DNA of 8,310 nucleotides from Polynucleobacter sp. (lineage in GTDB: Bacteria > Pseudomonadota > Gammaproteobacteria > Burkholderiales > Burkholderiaceae). Shown here one piece after another: positions 1 through 7,274 of the stretch (positions are counted from its first letter, which is position 1; each line of letters starts with the position of its first letter). The DNA is taken from positions 1-8,310 of the forward strand of contig JAGVCB010000157.1 in the NCBI GenBank assembly GCA_020059445.1, read 5' to 3'. Below the pieces are notes generated by a model, which saw only the letters and a list, made by a program, of their open reading frames with translations, ran no database searches and was not told the origin of the DNA. Position numbers and translations under genes: made by a program.

Positions 1-573
1 ACGGTTGCAACGCAAATCACCCAAGCGGAAGCTATTCATTTAATGAACTTGCTGGCCAGTCAACCATGGCCTTTGAGTGCTTCTTGCTGGCAGGGTGATG
101 GCTCAGGTACGCTTCATCTTCGATTAAATGGTGCCAAAGCAGCCGTTGAATCAGCCATTCAAACCTTTGAGCTTAAATATGGAATGAAGGTGGTTGACGA
201 GGAACAAGCCGCAATTTTTTGGCATGATTTAAAAGAGCAAAAAAATTCTTGGTTCAATGACTCATCTGAATCCCCGCTGTGGCGCTTTGCTGTAGCGCCA
301 ACATCTGCCCCGTTGGATTTACCAGGTACAACTTTGATTGAATGGCATGGTGGTCAACGCTGGTGGAGAGGTCAGATTGATGTGGAAAGTGCCAAGAAAA
401 TTGCTTTCCAAGCCAATGGTCATGCAAGTATTTTCAGAGCAAGCAATAAAAATCAAGCAATGCTCAGTTCATTGAAAGACAACCCTTTAACAAGCCCGTT
501 GGCAAGCGTTCAAGATCGCCTTGTAAAAGCTTTTGATCCACATGGCGTTTTTGCAACTGGAAGATTGGCCTAA
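1..573 (+). CDS. glcE: Glycolate oxidase FAD-binding subunit GlcE (C-terminal part, cut by window edge)
   Basis: The reading frame is open from the first base to a TAA at 571-573, giving 190 residues that correspond to the C-terminal half of GlcE (usual length about 350 residues). The N-terminal FAD-binding part lies outside the window. Recognisable GlcE stretches are QPWPLSASCW near the left edge, FWHDLKEQKNSWF in the middle, the PLWRFAVAPT segment followed by LDLPGTTLIEWHGGQRWW, and the terminal FDPHGVFATGRLA, which is the typical end of the FAD-linked oxidase C-terminal domain. In the family, GlcE works with GlcD and the iron-sulfur subunit GlcF to oxidise glycolate to glyoxylate and pass electrons to the membrane quinone pool. 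The glcF start follows after one base, as in known glcDEF operons, so glcD is expected upstream. An internal ATG at position 43 is not the real start because homology continues upstream of it. Confidence 0.93.
   Translation, partial: TVATQITQAEAIHLMNLLASQPWPLSASCWQGDGSGTLHLRLNGAKAAVESAIQTFELKYGMKVVDEEQAAIFWHDLKEQKNSWFNDSSESPLWRFAVAPTSAPLDLPGTTLIEWHGGQRWWRGQIDVESAKKIAFQANGHASIFRASNKNQAMLSSLKDNPLTSPLASVQDRLVKAFDPHGVFATGRLA
559..563 (+). promoter_or_regulatory. Probable ribosome binding site of glcF
   Basis: GGAAG lies inside the last codons of glcE, 11 nt before the ATG at 575. It supports that ATG over the in-frame upstream TTG at 533, which would add 14 residues with no resemblance to GlcF. 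The spacing is a little long, so some dependence on translation of glcE is likely. Confidence 0.5.
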
Positions 574-574
574 T

Positions 575-1870
575 ATGCAAACAGAATTAGCTCCTCAATT
601 TATAGGTACTGCCGATGGCACGATGGCTCAAAGCATTTTGAGTAAATGTGTCCATTGTGGTTTCTGTACAGCAACCTGCCCTACCTACCAGCTACTTGGT
701 GATGAATTAGATGGTCCACGTGGACGCATTTATTTGATCAAGCAAATGGCTGAGGGTAAGGAAGCCACTGAAAAGACCAGAGAACACTTGGATCGCTGCC
801 TGACCTGCCGTAACTGCGAAAGCACTTGTCCTAGCGGCGTTGATTATGGTCACCTGATTGATATTGGCCGTAAGTGGGCTGAAGAACAAACCAATCCAAG
901 ACCATTCATGGAAAGAATGCTTCGCAAAGCCTTGACCAATGGTTTAACAAATAAGACTCTGTTCGATAATGCAATGCGCATCGGAAGAATTGTGCGCCCT
1001 TTGATGCCAGCAGCTATCAAACAAAAAATTCCTCAAGGAAACAATCCTGGCACAAGACCTGCAGCTAACTTGCATAAAACCAAGATGCTGATTTTGGAAG
1101 GTTGTGTTCAACCAGGTATGCTTCCCAACATCAATAATGCGAGCTTCAGGGTGATGTCTCACTTGGGCGTTGATGTTCTAGCAGCACCCAAAGCTGGTTG
1201 CTGTGGCGCATTGAAATACCATTTAAATGAACAAGAAGCTGGCTTGAATGACATGCGTCGCAACATAGATGCTTGGTGGCCCTATATCCAAGGCACTGCA
1301 CCAGAATGCCAAGGTGAAAAAGTTCAGGCTATTTTGATGAACGCCTCAGGTTGTGGAGTGACTATCAAGGAATATGGTCACATCCTCAAAGACGATCCTG
1401 TGTATGCCAAGAAAGCCCAAGTCATTTCTGATCTATGCAAAGACTTGGTTGAAGTATTACCTCACTACCTTGAAAAGCTTCAAGGCTTGGTTGGTGATCG
1501 TGCAAAACAAGAAGGTGTGATTTTCCATCCTCCTTGCACCTTGCAGCACGGCCAGAAAATCAAAGGTCAATTGGAAGCTCTACTTGTTAAGCTAGGTATT
1601 GGTATCAACACCTGCCAAGATAGTCATCTTTGCTGCGGCTCAGCTGGCACTTACTCAATTCTGCAAGCAGATCTCTCCAAGCAACTAAAAGAGCAAAAAT
1701 TAAATAATCTTCAGCAAGCAGTTATTGATCATCAAGCGCAAAGAATTGTTTCTGCCAACGTTGGCTGTATCACTCATTTGCAAAATGAAACAACACCCGT
1801 TGAACATTGGATTGAATTGATTGACTCTCTCATTGAGAAGAACATGGGACATGTCAGCACTTCAAAATAA
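575..1870 (+). CDS. glcF: Glycolate oxidase iron-sulfur subunit GlcF
   Basis: This 431-residue protein resembles E. coli GlcF along its whole length. It begins MQTEL, as that family does, which is why I start at 575 and not at the TTG at 533. Two 4Fe-4S ferredoxin motifs are complete: Cys25-Cys28-Cys31-Cys35 (CVHCGFCTATCP) and Cys75-Cys78-Cys81-Cys85 (CLTCRNCESTCP). The C-terminal part has the two cysteine-rich CCG motifs of the GlpC/HdrB-like domain, at residues 209-211 (AGCCGALKYH) and 353-355 (SHLCCGSAGTY), and the paired segments ASGCG and CTLQHGQK. In the family, GlcF carries electrons from the flavin subunits GlcD/GlcE towards the respiratory chain at the cytoplasmic membrane. It follows glcE after one base and its last 20 bases overlap the start of yggS. 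No key residue is missing, and the family assignment is very secure. Confidence 0.97.
   Translation: MQTELAPQFIGTADGTMAQSILSKCVHCGFCTATCPTYQLLGDELDGPRGRIYLIKQMAEGKEATEKTREHLDRCLTCRNCESTCPSGVDYGHLIDIGRKWAEEQTNPRPFMERMLRKALTNGLTNKTLFDNAMRIGRIVRPLMPAAIKQKIPQGNNPGTRPAANLHKTKMLILEGCVQPGMLPNINNASFRVMSHLGVDVLAAPKAGCCGALKYHLNEQEAGLNDMRRNIDAWWPYIQGTAPECQGEKVQAILMNASGCGVTIKEYGHILKDDPVYAKKAQVISDLCKDLVEVLPHYLEKLQGLVGDRAKQEGVIFHPPCTLQHGQKIKGQLEALLVKLGIGINTCQDSHLCCGSAGTYSILQADLSKQLKEQKLNNLQQAVIDHQAQRIVSANVGCITHLQNETTPVEHWIELIDSLIEKNMGHVSTSK
1835..1840 (+). promoter_or_regulatory. Probable ribosome binding site of yggS, inside glcF
   Basis: GAGAAG lies 10 nt before the ATG at 1851, within the last codons of glcF. 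It favours that ATG over an in-frame TTG at 1821; the ten extra residues from the TTG do not look like a YggS N-terminus. Confidence 0.5.
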
Positions 1871-2564
1871 TTTAAATGCTATTAAAGAGCGCATCAAGCA
1901 AGCGGCCACAGTCTGTGGCCGCTCTGCGCAAGACATCAAGTTACTAGCCGTTTCAAAAACATTCCCAGCGGAGGACGTAAGAGATGCGTTTTCTCTTGGT
2001 CAAACATGCTTTGGCGAGAACTATGTGCAAGAGGGTGTTGCCAAAGTGCTAGAACTGAAAGATTTGCGCTCAAACATTGAATGGCACTTTATTGGCCCAA
2101 TTCAAAGCAATAAATCAAAAGATGTCGCAGAAAATTTTGACTGGGTTCACAGCATTGATCGCATCAAGATTGCTCAACGCTTGAATGATCAGCGACCTTC
2201 TCATTTACCGCCACTAGAAGTTTGCGTGCAAGTAAACATCAGCGGAGAGTCATCCAAGAGCGGCATTCAGCCAGATGAGCTTTTAGACATCTGTCAAAAA
2301 ATATCAGCCATGCCGCACCTTCGTTTACGAGGCCTCATGAGCATTCCGGAACCCACGGATGATGTGAAGTCGCAAAGAAAATCTCATCATCAATTGCGTG
2401 AGCTTTTAATCAAGTTACAGCAATCTACTGCTCTTGATCATCAAAAGCTTCAGTTAGATACTTTATCCATGGGCATGTCTTCAGATATTGAAGCGGCCAT
2501 TGCAGAAGGTAGTACGATGGTGCGTGTTGGCACAGCAATTTTCGGCAAAAGAACTTATTTATGA
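1851..2564 (+). CDS. yggS: YggS/PLPBP family pyridoxal-5'-phosphate homeostasis protein
   Basis: A 237-residue single-domain protein of the alanine-racemase-like TIM-barrel fold (YggS, PLPBP, PROSC, PipY). It binds PLP but has no established enzymatic activity; it buffers free PLP and affects amino-acid and vitamin B6 balance in the cytoplasm. The PLP lysine is Lys36 in LLAVSKT, the same number as in E. coli YggS. Other family blocks are FGENYVQEG (54-62), WHFIGPIQSNKSK (78-90), VHSIDR (99-104), VNISGESSKSG (128-138), RGLMSIPEP (160-168), LSMGMSSD (205-212, phosphate-binding region) and MVRVGTAIFG (223-232). The ATG at 1851 gives the usual N-terminus and has GAGAAG in front. The first 20 bases overlap glcF and the last 4 overlap proC (ATGA). 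The yggS-proC pairing is common in proteobacteria; attachment to glcF is less usual. Codons 17-25 contain a perfect GC-rich palindrome, listed separately. Confidence 0.96.
   Translation: MSALQNNLNAIKERIKQAATVCGRSAQDIKLLAVSKTFPAEDVRDAFSLGQTCFGENYVQEGVAKVLELKDLRSNIEWHFIGPIQSNKSKDVAENFDWVHSIDRIKIAQRLNDQRPSHLPPLEVCVQVNISGESSKSGIQPDELLDICQKISAMPHLRLRGLMSIPEPTDDVKSQRKSHHQLRELLIKLQQSTALDHQKLQLDTLSMGMSSDIEAAIAEGSTMVRVGTAIFGKRTYL
1901..1923. repeat. Perfect 23-bp palindrome (11-bp arms, 1-bp centre) in the 5' part of yggS
   Basis: The left arm AGCGGCCACAG (1901-1911) is the exact reverse complement of the right arm CTGTGGCCGCT (1913-1923), with a single T between. In RNA this would fold as a 10-bp GC-rich stem with a 3-nt GUC loop. 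It sits 30 nt after the glcF stop codon and 50 nt after the yggS ATG, covering codons 17-25. No T-run follows on either strand, so it is not a standard intrinsic terminator. The function is unknown. Confidence 0.9.
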
Positions 2565-3409
2565 CTTTATTAGCAAATTTAAAAATCGGCTTTATTGGTG
2601 GTGGAAACATGGCCAGCGCCTTGATTGGTGGTTTGATCAAGCAAGGAGCTCAGGCAAAAAATATGTTTGTCGCTGATCCATTTGATCAAACGCGCCAGCG
2701 CCTTGAAAGAGATCTTTCCATCATCTGCGCCGCTTCAATTGATAAACTGGCTCCGCACATTGAAAGCTGTGATGTTTTGGTGATAGCTGTTAAGCCACAA
2801 CAATTTAAAGAAGCTGCTTCTGAATTAGCCCTTGTATTGAAGTCATTGACCAACAAACCTCTTTGTTTGAGCGTGGCTGCCGGCATTAAAACAGACGACA
2901 TGGCCAAGTGGCTCGGCCATCAAAGAATCATTCGAGCTATGCCTAACACTCCTGCTTTGATCAGCGAAGGTATGACTGGCCTATTTGCAGATAGCAACAT
3001 CAGCGCCGCAGATCAATCACTCGCAAGCTCTATTTGTGAAGCCGTGGGTAAGATTGTTTGGGTCAGTTCTGAAAAGCAAATGGATGACATCACAGCTGTA
3101 TCTGGCAGTGGTCCAGCCTATGTATTCGCCTTCTTAGAATCTCTTGAGAAAGCTGCCATTGCTCAAGGACTCTCACAAGATCAAGCACGTCTTCTAGCAA
3201 TCCAAACCTTGCAGGGTGCTGCTAAGCTTGCAGCTCAATCTTCAGAGTCACCAGCCACCCTCAGAGAGCGTGTGACCTCAAAAGGTGGCACTACCTATGC
3301 GGCACTGACAGTTCTTGAGCAAGAATCTTGGGCCAACATCATGATGAAAGCGGTTGCTGCCGCCAGTGATCGCAGCGAAGCCATGGGCGAAGAATTCAGT
3401 AAGCAGTGA
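2561..3409 (+). CDS. proC: Pyrroline-5-carboxylate reductase
   Basis: A 282-residue cytoplasmic enzyme for the last step of proline synthesis, reducing 1-pyrroline-5-carboxylate with NAD(P)H. The N-terminal Rossmann fold starts with GFIGGGNMA (residues 10-18). It is followed by AVKPQ (76-80), RAMPNTPALISEGMTGL (125-141) and the dimerisation/substrate region SGSGPAYVFAF (181-191). The family signature is LRERVTSKGGTTYAAL (234-249), which contains the serine and threonines that contact substrate. The length is slightly above the 269 residues of E. coli ProC, with the difference mostly at the ends. The ATG overlaps the yggS stop (ATGA, 4 bp) and has only a weak purine stretch (AAAAGAA) before it, so translation is probably coupled to yggS. 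The gene ends 17 bp from the convergent ubiA gene. Confidence 0.97.
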   Translation: MTLLANLKIGFIGGGNMASALIGGLIKQGAQAKNMFVADPFDQTRQRLERDLSIICAASIDKLAPHIESCDVLVIAVKPQQFKEAASELALVLKSLTNKPLCLSVAAGIKTDDMAKWLGHQRIIRAMPNTPALISEGMTGLFADSNISAADQSLASSICEAVGKIVWVSSEKQMDDITAVSGSGPAYVFAFLESLEKAAIAQGLSQDQARLLAIQTLQGAAKLAAQSSESPATLRERVTSKGGTTYAALTVLEQESWANIMMKAVAAASDRSEAMGEEFSKQ

Positions 3410-3426
3410 TCCATCATCAATTCTCA

Positions 3427-4275
3427 CTAATAGGTAAAGGCAATGGCCAAGAATAAGCACATGCCAAACCAATTGTTTCTTCTGAATGCCAAAAAGCATT
3501 TTTCTTTCTGACGATCTTTGATCAATTGGAAGTAATAAATAGCCAGCAAAAAGGCAAATCCTAAAAAGATCCAAAAAATTGCTGGCAAGACCAAAAGCCA
3601 TCCGATCACAGCAAAGCTCAAAAGGCAGATGCCATAGCAAATACAAATGGCCAACACATCGTGCTGTCCAAATGTAATAGCGGATGTCTTAATCCCCAAC
3701 TTCACATCATCATCCCTATCAACCATCGCATATGCAGTGTCGTAAGCAATCGCCCAAGCGATGTTTGCAAGTACCAGTAACCATGCATAAGCAGGGATCT
3801 CATTTAAAACAGCCGCAAAGGTCATGGGAATACCAAATGAAAAGGCTATACCCAAGATCGCTTGCGGGATAGAAAAAAATCTTTTGGTGAATGGATAAAT
3901 AATGGCAATAGCGACTGCGGGAAACGAGAGCAGCTTGGTGAATGTGTTTAATGGCAATATCAAGATAAATGCCACAAGCGCAAGAACAGCAGCAACGATC
4001 AAAGCTTCTACTGGCTTGACTCGTCCAGCGGTCACAGGTCGATCTTGGGTTCTTAAAACATGCTTATCAAAGTCTCTGTCAGCATAATCATTGATAGCAC
4101 ATCCAGCGCTTCTCATCAAAAAACAACCCAGAATAAAAATAATCAGATGGGATGCTTTTGGCTGACCGGAAGAGGCCAGCCACAAACCCCACAAAGTCGG
4201 CCACAAAACCAATAAAGTACCAATGGGTTTATTAAAGCGAATCAGCGCTAAATAATCAGACAACCTTAAAAACAT
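3427..4275 (-). CDS. ubiA: 4-hydroxybenzoate polyprenyltransferase UbiA
   Basis: A 282-residue integral membrane prenyltransferase that attaches the polyprenyl chain to 4-hydroxybenzoate, the first committed step of ubiquinone synthesis. The N-terminus has the family segment RFNKPIGTLLVLWPTLWGLWLAS (13-35). The first Mg-diphosphate motif is NDYADRDFD (Asn62, Asp63, Asp66, Asp70), followed by RTQDRPVTAG. The second is YDTAYAMVDRDDDVKLGIKTSA (Asp179, Asp186, Asp188-190). About eight hydrophobic helices are visible, and the end AFRRNNWFGMCLFLAIAF matches the usual last helix. Length is close to E. coli UbiA (290). It is the last gene of the recG-oxyR-ubiA unit; its ATG overlaps the oxyR stop by one base (TAATG). 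It converges with proC, and no clear terminator is seen after its TAG stop. Confidence 0.96.
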   Translation of the reverse strand: MFLRLSDYLALIRFNKPIGTLLVLWPTLWGLWLASSGQPKASHLIIFILGCFLMRSAGCAINDYADRDFDKHVLRTQDRPVTAGRVKPVEALIVAAVLALVAFILILPLNTFTKLLSFPAVAIAIIYPFTKRFFSIPQAILGIAFSFGIPMTFAAVLNEIPAYAWLLVLANIAWAIAYDTAYAMVDRDDDVKLGIKTSAITFGQHDVLAICICYGICLLSFAVIGWLLVLPAIFWIFLGFAFLLAIYYFQLIKDRQKEKCFLAFRRNNWFGMCLFLAIAFTY

Positions 4276-5192
4276 TACAAGAAATCCACCCCTGTCATAC
4301 CAGATGTTTTAATCGCATCGGCTAAAGCATGCATGGCTTTGGTTCTTGCGTAACTTTTGCGCCAAGCTAAGACCACGCGACGCTTAGGAATCGGATTGGC
4401 AAAAGGAATATAACGAATCAAACCATTGCTATTGGCGTCATCAGGAATCGATGTGATGGGCATGATGCTGATACCAATCCCGCCAGCCACCATTTGTCGG
4501 ATTGTTTCTAAAGAGGAGCCCTCGAATGAACTGATCTCACCATCTTTTTGATTTTTTTGCATGTCAGGACAAATATCCAATACTTGATCTCTGAAGCAAT
4601 GCCCTTCACCCAAGAGCAATGTTTTTTGAGACTGCAACTCATCATGCTGAATGATTGATAGGGTCTGCCAAGGATGTCCTTGAGGAACAGCTACCATGAA
4701 ACCTTCTTCGTACAGGGGCAGAACCTCCAGGCCGCTTTGCGGAAACGTATCAGCCATGATGGCAGCATCAATATCACCTTGCTTTAAAAGCTCTAAAAGC
4801 TTTGAAGTGAAATTTTCTTGAAGGTACAAAGGCATTTGAGGTAAAAATTGGCGACTCTTAGCAATTAACTTTGGTAACAAATAAGGCGCGATCGTATAGA
4901 TGGTCCCCAAACGCACAGGACCCGATAAAGGATCTTGACCATGTTGAGCCAGATGCTTGATGACTTGAGCTTCATCCAATACTTTTTGAGCTTGGTGAAT
5001 AATTGTGTGGCCCAAGGCAGTGATTGCCAGTTCCGAACCTGAACGCTCAAAAATTTGGACATTGAGTTCATCTTCTAACTTTTTGATTGCAACTGATAAG
5101 GTTGGCTGAGAAACAAAGCACGCTTCCGCAGCTCGACCAAAGTGGCGCTCTCTTGCAACGGCAACGATATATCTAAGTTCTGTGAGTGTCAT
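4275..5192 (-). CDS. oxyR: Hydrogen-peroxide sensing LysR-type regulator OxyR
   Basis: A 305-residue LysR-type transcription factor, the same length as E. coli OxyR. The N-terminal winged helix-turn-helix is RHFGRAAEACFVSQPTLSVAIKKLEDEL (16-43). The regulatory domain contains GEGHCFRDQVLDICP with Cys199 and Cys208, matching in position and spacing the redox cysteine pair of E. coli OxyR. His198, Arg201 and Asp202 around the peroxidatic cysteine, and Thr100 and Thr129, are also present. This makes a true peroxide sensor far more likely than a generic LysR protein. On oxidation the disulfide switches DNA binding and activates catalase, peroxidase and related genes. The sequence is close to the OxyR type of beta-proteobacteria. 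It lies 12 bp after recG; the minus strand before its ATG reads TATCCTCTCTGT, with no Shine-Dalgarno match. The stop overlaps the ubiA start by one base. Confidence 0.95.
   Translation of the reverse strand: MTLTELRYIVAVARERHFGRAAEACFVSQPTLSVAIKKLEDELNVQIFERSGSELAITALGHTIIHQAQKVLDEAQVIKHLAQHGQDPLSGPVRLGTIYTIAPYLLPKLIAKSRQFLPQMPLYLQENFTSKLLELLKQGDIDAAIMADTFPQSGLEVLPLYEEGFMVAVPQGHPWQTLSIIQHDELQSQKTLLLGEGHCFRDQVLDICPDMQKNQKDGEISSFEGSSLETIRQMVAGGIGISIMPITSIPDDANSNGLIRYIPFANPIPKRRVVLAWRKSYARTKAMHALADAIKTSGMTGVDFL
4285..4290 (-). promoter_or_regulatory. Probable ribosome binding site of ubiA, inside oxyR
   Basis: On the minus strand GGTGGA lies 9 nt before the ubiA ATG, within the last codons of oxyR. 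This is the clearest Shine-Dalgarno-like site in the minus-strand unit and fits translational coupling through the TAATG overlap. Confidence 0.5.
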
Positions 5193-5204
5193 ACAGAGAG
5201 GATA

Positions 5205-7274
5205 TCAAGCTTTTAGGTATTCAGCACGATTACCTAACCAACGCGATAAATGCTGCTGAGCAATTTCTGGATAACTGATCAGTAATTGCTTGGCCAACTC
5301 TTGAGTTTTTTCGATCAACCAAGATTCTTTTTGTAAATCGATGAAGCGCAACATAGCATCACCTGACTGCTTTGAGCCCAGCAACTCACCTGGTCCACGC
5401 AACGCCAAATCTCGTTCGGCAATCACAAAACCGTCTTGTGTTTCCTTGAGGGTTTGCAAACGCTCTTTTGCCGCCATTGAAAGCTCTTGGCCATACAACA
5501 AAATACACACCGACTCTGCTGAGCCTCGCCCAACTCGACCTCTTAACTGATGAAGTTGCGAGTAACCAAATCTTTCAGCATGCTCAATGATCATCAAAGA
5601 GGCATTTGGCACATCAACCCCAACTTCAATCACTGTGGTGGCGACTAACACCTTGATATCCCCCGCTGCAAATGCTTGCATCACTGCATTTTTTTCAGCA
5701 CCCTTTAAGCGGCCATGCACCAAACCAATAGCCACTCCTGGCAAAGCCTCTTGGAGTGCTGCGTGAGTCTCTACCGCCGTTTTCAACTGCAAGACCTCAG
5801 ACTCTTCAATCAAAGGACAGACCCAATAAACTTGGCGCCCCTTGCTTAACTCAGACACCAGCCCTGAAACCAACTCTTGGCGCCGTTCATTTTTAACTAA
5901 TTTGGTCACAATGGGAGTTCTGCCCGGTGGCAATTCATTGATGACAGATACCTCTAGGTCAGCATAAAAAGTCATCGCCAAAGTTCTAGGTATCGGCGTT
6001 GCAGACATCATCAACTGATGACAATCAACTTCCACATCATCAATTTTTTGTTGCAAACGTAAACGCTGCTTAACTCCAAAGCGATGCTGCTCATCAATCA
6101 CTGCAAATCCAAGTCTTGCGAACTCAACTCCTTCTTGAATCAATGCGTGCGTACCAATCACCAACTGCGCTTGACCATTCGAGATCAGCTCTTGCGCTTC
6201 TCTTTTTTCTTTGGCCTTCAAGGAACCCGTCAACCATGTGATTTTGACGCCCAAAGGCTCAAGCCAATTTTTTAATTTACGATAGTGTTGCTCTGCCAAT
6301 ATTTCTGTGGGGGCCATGATCGCCGCTTGATACCCATGATCAATGCAATGCAATGCGGCTAAAGTTGCCACCACTGTTTTGCCGCTGCCAACATCCCCCT
6401 GTAAAAGCCTGTTCATGGGGTAAGGCTGGCCCAAATCTTTCAGAATGCCCAACCATGATTGCTGCTGAGCATTGGTTAATTGAAAAGGTAATTGCTTTAA
6501 GAAATTCTTGAGAACACCTCCTTCAATCGCGTCCTGGCTCATGCGCACAGCTTGACGAGCCAAACGTTTTTCACGAGCCTGCAAAAGAGACAGTTGTTGA
6601 GCCAGTAACTCTTCAATCTGAACTCGCCTCCAGGCAGGATGATGACGCTCTTGGATAGCTGCCAAGTCATCAGATTTGCCTGGTTGATGCAAGGTATTTA
6701 AAGCATCCCATAAACTTGGAATCTCCAAACCCGCAAAAGTGCTAGCCATCACATCTTTGGGTAAAAGATCTTTTAAATGTGACTGCAAATCATCATCTTT
6801 GAACGCCTTACTGATCGCCTGACGAATCACGTGCTGACCAACCCCTGCCACGGTTGAATACACCGGTGTTAATGTACTAGGTAAAGGGGCGTCAGGGCTC
6901 ACTGCTTTAACGCCTGGGTGAACCATCTCGGGGCCATAAAATCCATCCCTGATTTCACCGCGCACCCTCAAGTTAACCCCAAGAGCCATTTGCTTTTGTT
7001 GGCTGGGATAAAAGTTCAGCCAACGCAGGAATAACTCATCCCCATGCTCATCCCTGATCACAACCAATAGCTGTCTTCTGGGACGAAACACAACCTCTTG
7101 CTTGATCACAACCCCTTGCACTTGAAAGGTCAATCCGCCAAAAGTACCAACAGCCTGCCCAATGGTTGATAATTTGGTTTCGTCCTCATAACGAATCGGT
7201 AGATGCAAAACACAGTCCAAGCTGGAATGTAATCCTAGCTTTTCTAATGAGGGTGAACTGGCTTTTTTGGTCAT
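5205..7274 (-). CDS. recG: ATP-dependent DNA helicase RecG
   Basis: A 689-residue superfamily 2 helicase (E. coli RecG has 693) that remodels stalled replication forks and branch-migrates Holliday junctions and R-loops. The N-terminal wedge/OB region includes [21 protein letters not shown] (13-33) and the [16 protein letters not shown] strand. Helicase motifs in order are FQLTNAQQ (264-271), Walker A GDVGSGKT (293-300), [10 protein letters not shown] (321-330), [10 protein letters not shown] (374-383), DEQH (394-397), [10 protein letters not shown] (424-433), [10 protein letters not shown] (519-528), [14 protein letters not shown] (545-558) and [12 protein letters not shown] (573-584). The C-terminal TRG region has [18 protein letters not shown] (621-638). 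The domain set is complete. The ATG at 7274 gives the normal N-terminus; no good ribosome binding site precedes it. It is the first gene of the recG-oxyR-ubiA unit and is divergent from queA. Confidence 0.98.
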   Translation of the reverse strand: MTKKASSPSLEKLGLHSSLDCVLHLPIRYEDETKLSTIGQAVGTFGGLTFQVQGVVIKQEVVFRPRRQLLVVIRDEHGDELFLRWLNFYPSQQKQMALGVNLRVRGEIRDGFYGPEMVHPGVKAVSPDAPLPSTLTPVYSTVAGVGQHVIRQAISKAFKDDDLQSHLKDLLPKDVMASTFAGLEIPSLWDALNTLHQPGKSDDLAAIQERHHPAWRRVQIEELLAQQLSLLQAREKRLARQAVRMSQDAIEGGVLKNFLKQLPFQLTNAQQQSWLGILKDLGQPYPMNRLLQGDVGSGKTVVATLAALHCIDHGYQAAIMAPTEILAEQHYRKLKNWLEPLGVKITWLTGSLKAKEKREAQELISNGQAQLVIGTHALIQEGVEFARLGFAVIDEQHRFGVKQRLRLQQKIDDVEVDCHQLMMSATPIPRTLAMTFYADLEVSVINELPPGRTPIVTKLVKNERRQELVSGLVSELSKGRQVYWVCPLIEESEVLQLKTAVETHAALQEALPGVAIGLVHGRLKGAEKNAVMQAFAAGDIKVLVATTVIEVGVDVPNASLMIIEHAERFGYSQLHQLRGRVGRGSAESVCILLYGQELSMAAKERLQTLKETQDGFVIAERDLALRGPGELLGSKQSGDAMLRFIDLQKESWLIEKTQELAKQLLISYPEIAQQHLSRWLGNRAEYLKA

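Noticed and set aside
280..300. Inverted repeat TGGCGCT / AGCGCCA with 7-nt loop, overlapping a near direct repeat GCTGTnGCGC, inside glcE
   Set aside because: Seven-base arms with a short loop are expected several times by chance in a window this size, and the segment encodes the conserved PLWRFAVAPT stretch. No T-run follows.
1468..1485. Hairpin CCTTGAA-AAGC-TTCAAGG inside glcF
   Set aside because: The stem is short and weak, in the middle of a well-conserved gene, with no regulatory context.
1725..2444. Two copies of the 11-bp word TTGATCATCAA (1725-1735 and 2434-2444)
   Set aside because: Both lie in coding sequence and fit common codons (Asp-His-Gln/Lys). The genome is rich in TTGATCAA-like words, so this does not stand out.
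3278..3646. 122-codon open frame on the minus strand across the proC/ubiA junction
   Set aside because: It overlaps two clearly conserved genes in other frames and its translation resembles no family; it is a shadow frame.
4552..4558. Seven-A run (minus strand) in oxyR forming an A AAA AAT slippery heptamer that would lead to an early stop after the redox cysteines
   Set aside because: The same A AAA AAT context occurs in recG (5689-5695), so such runs are a by-product of Lys-Asn codons here. No downstream stimulatory structure was evident.
1900..5715. The 9-mer AAGCGGCCA occurs three times (1900, 2491, 5707), suggestive of an uptake-type word
   Set aside because: Two copies are simply Ala-Ala codons and the third encodes Gly-Arg in RecG. 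Three copies without conserved flanks or extragenic placement are not enough; a genome-wide count would be needed.
6008..6021. TCATCA-AC-TGATGA inverted repeat inside recG
   Set aside because: It encodes helicase motif residues just before SATP, and short arms of this kind are likely by chance.
6341..6355. Three tandem copies of CAATG inside recG
   Set aside because: It encodes Leu-His-Cys-Ile-Asp in a conserved helicase region; three units are too few to argue for phase variation.
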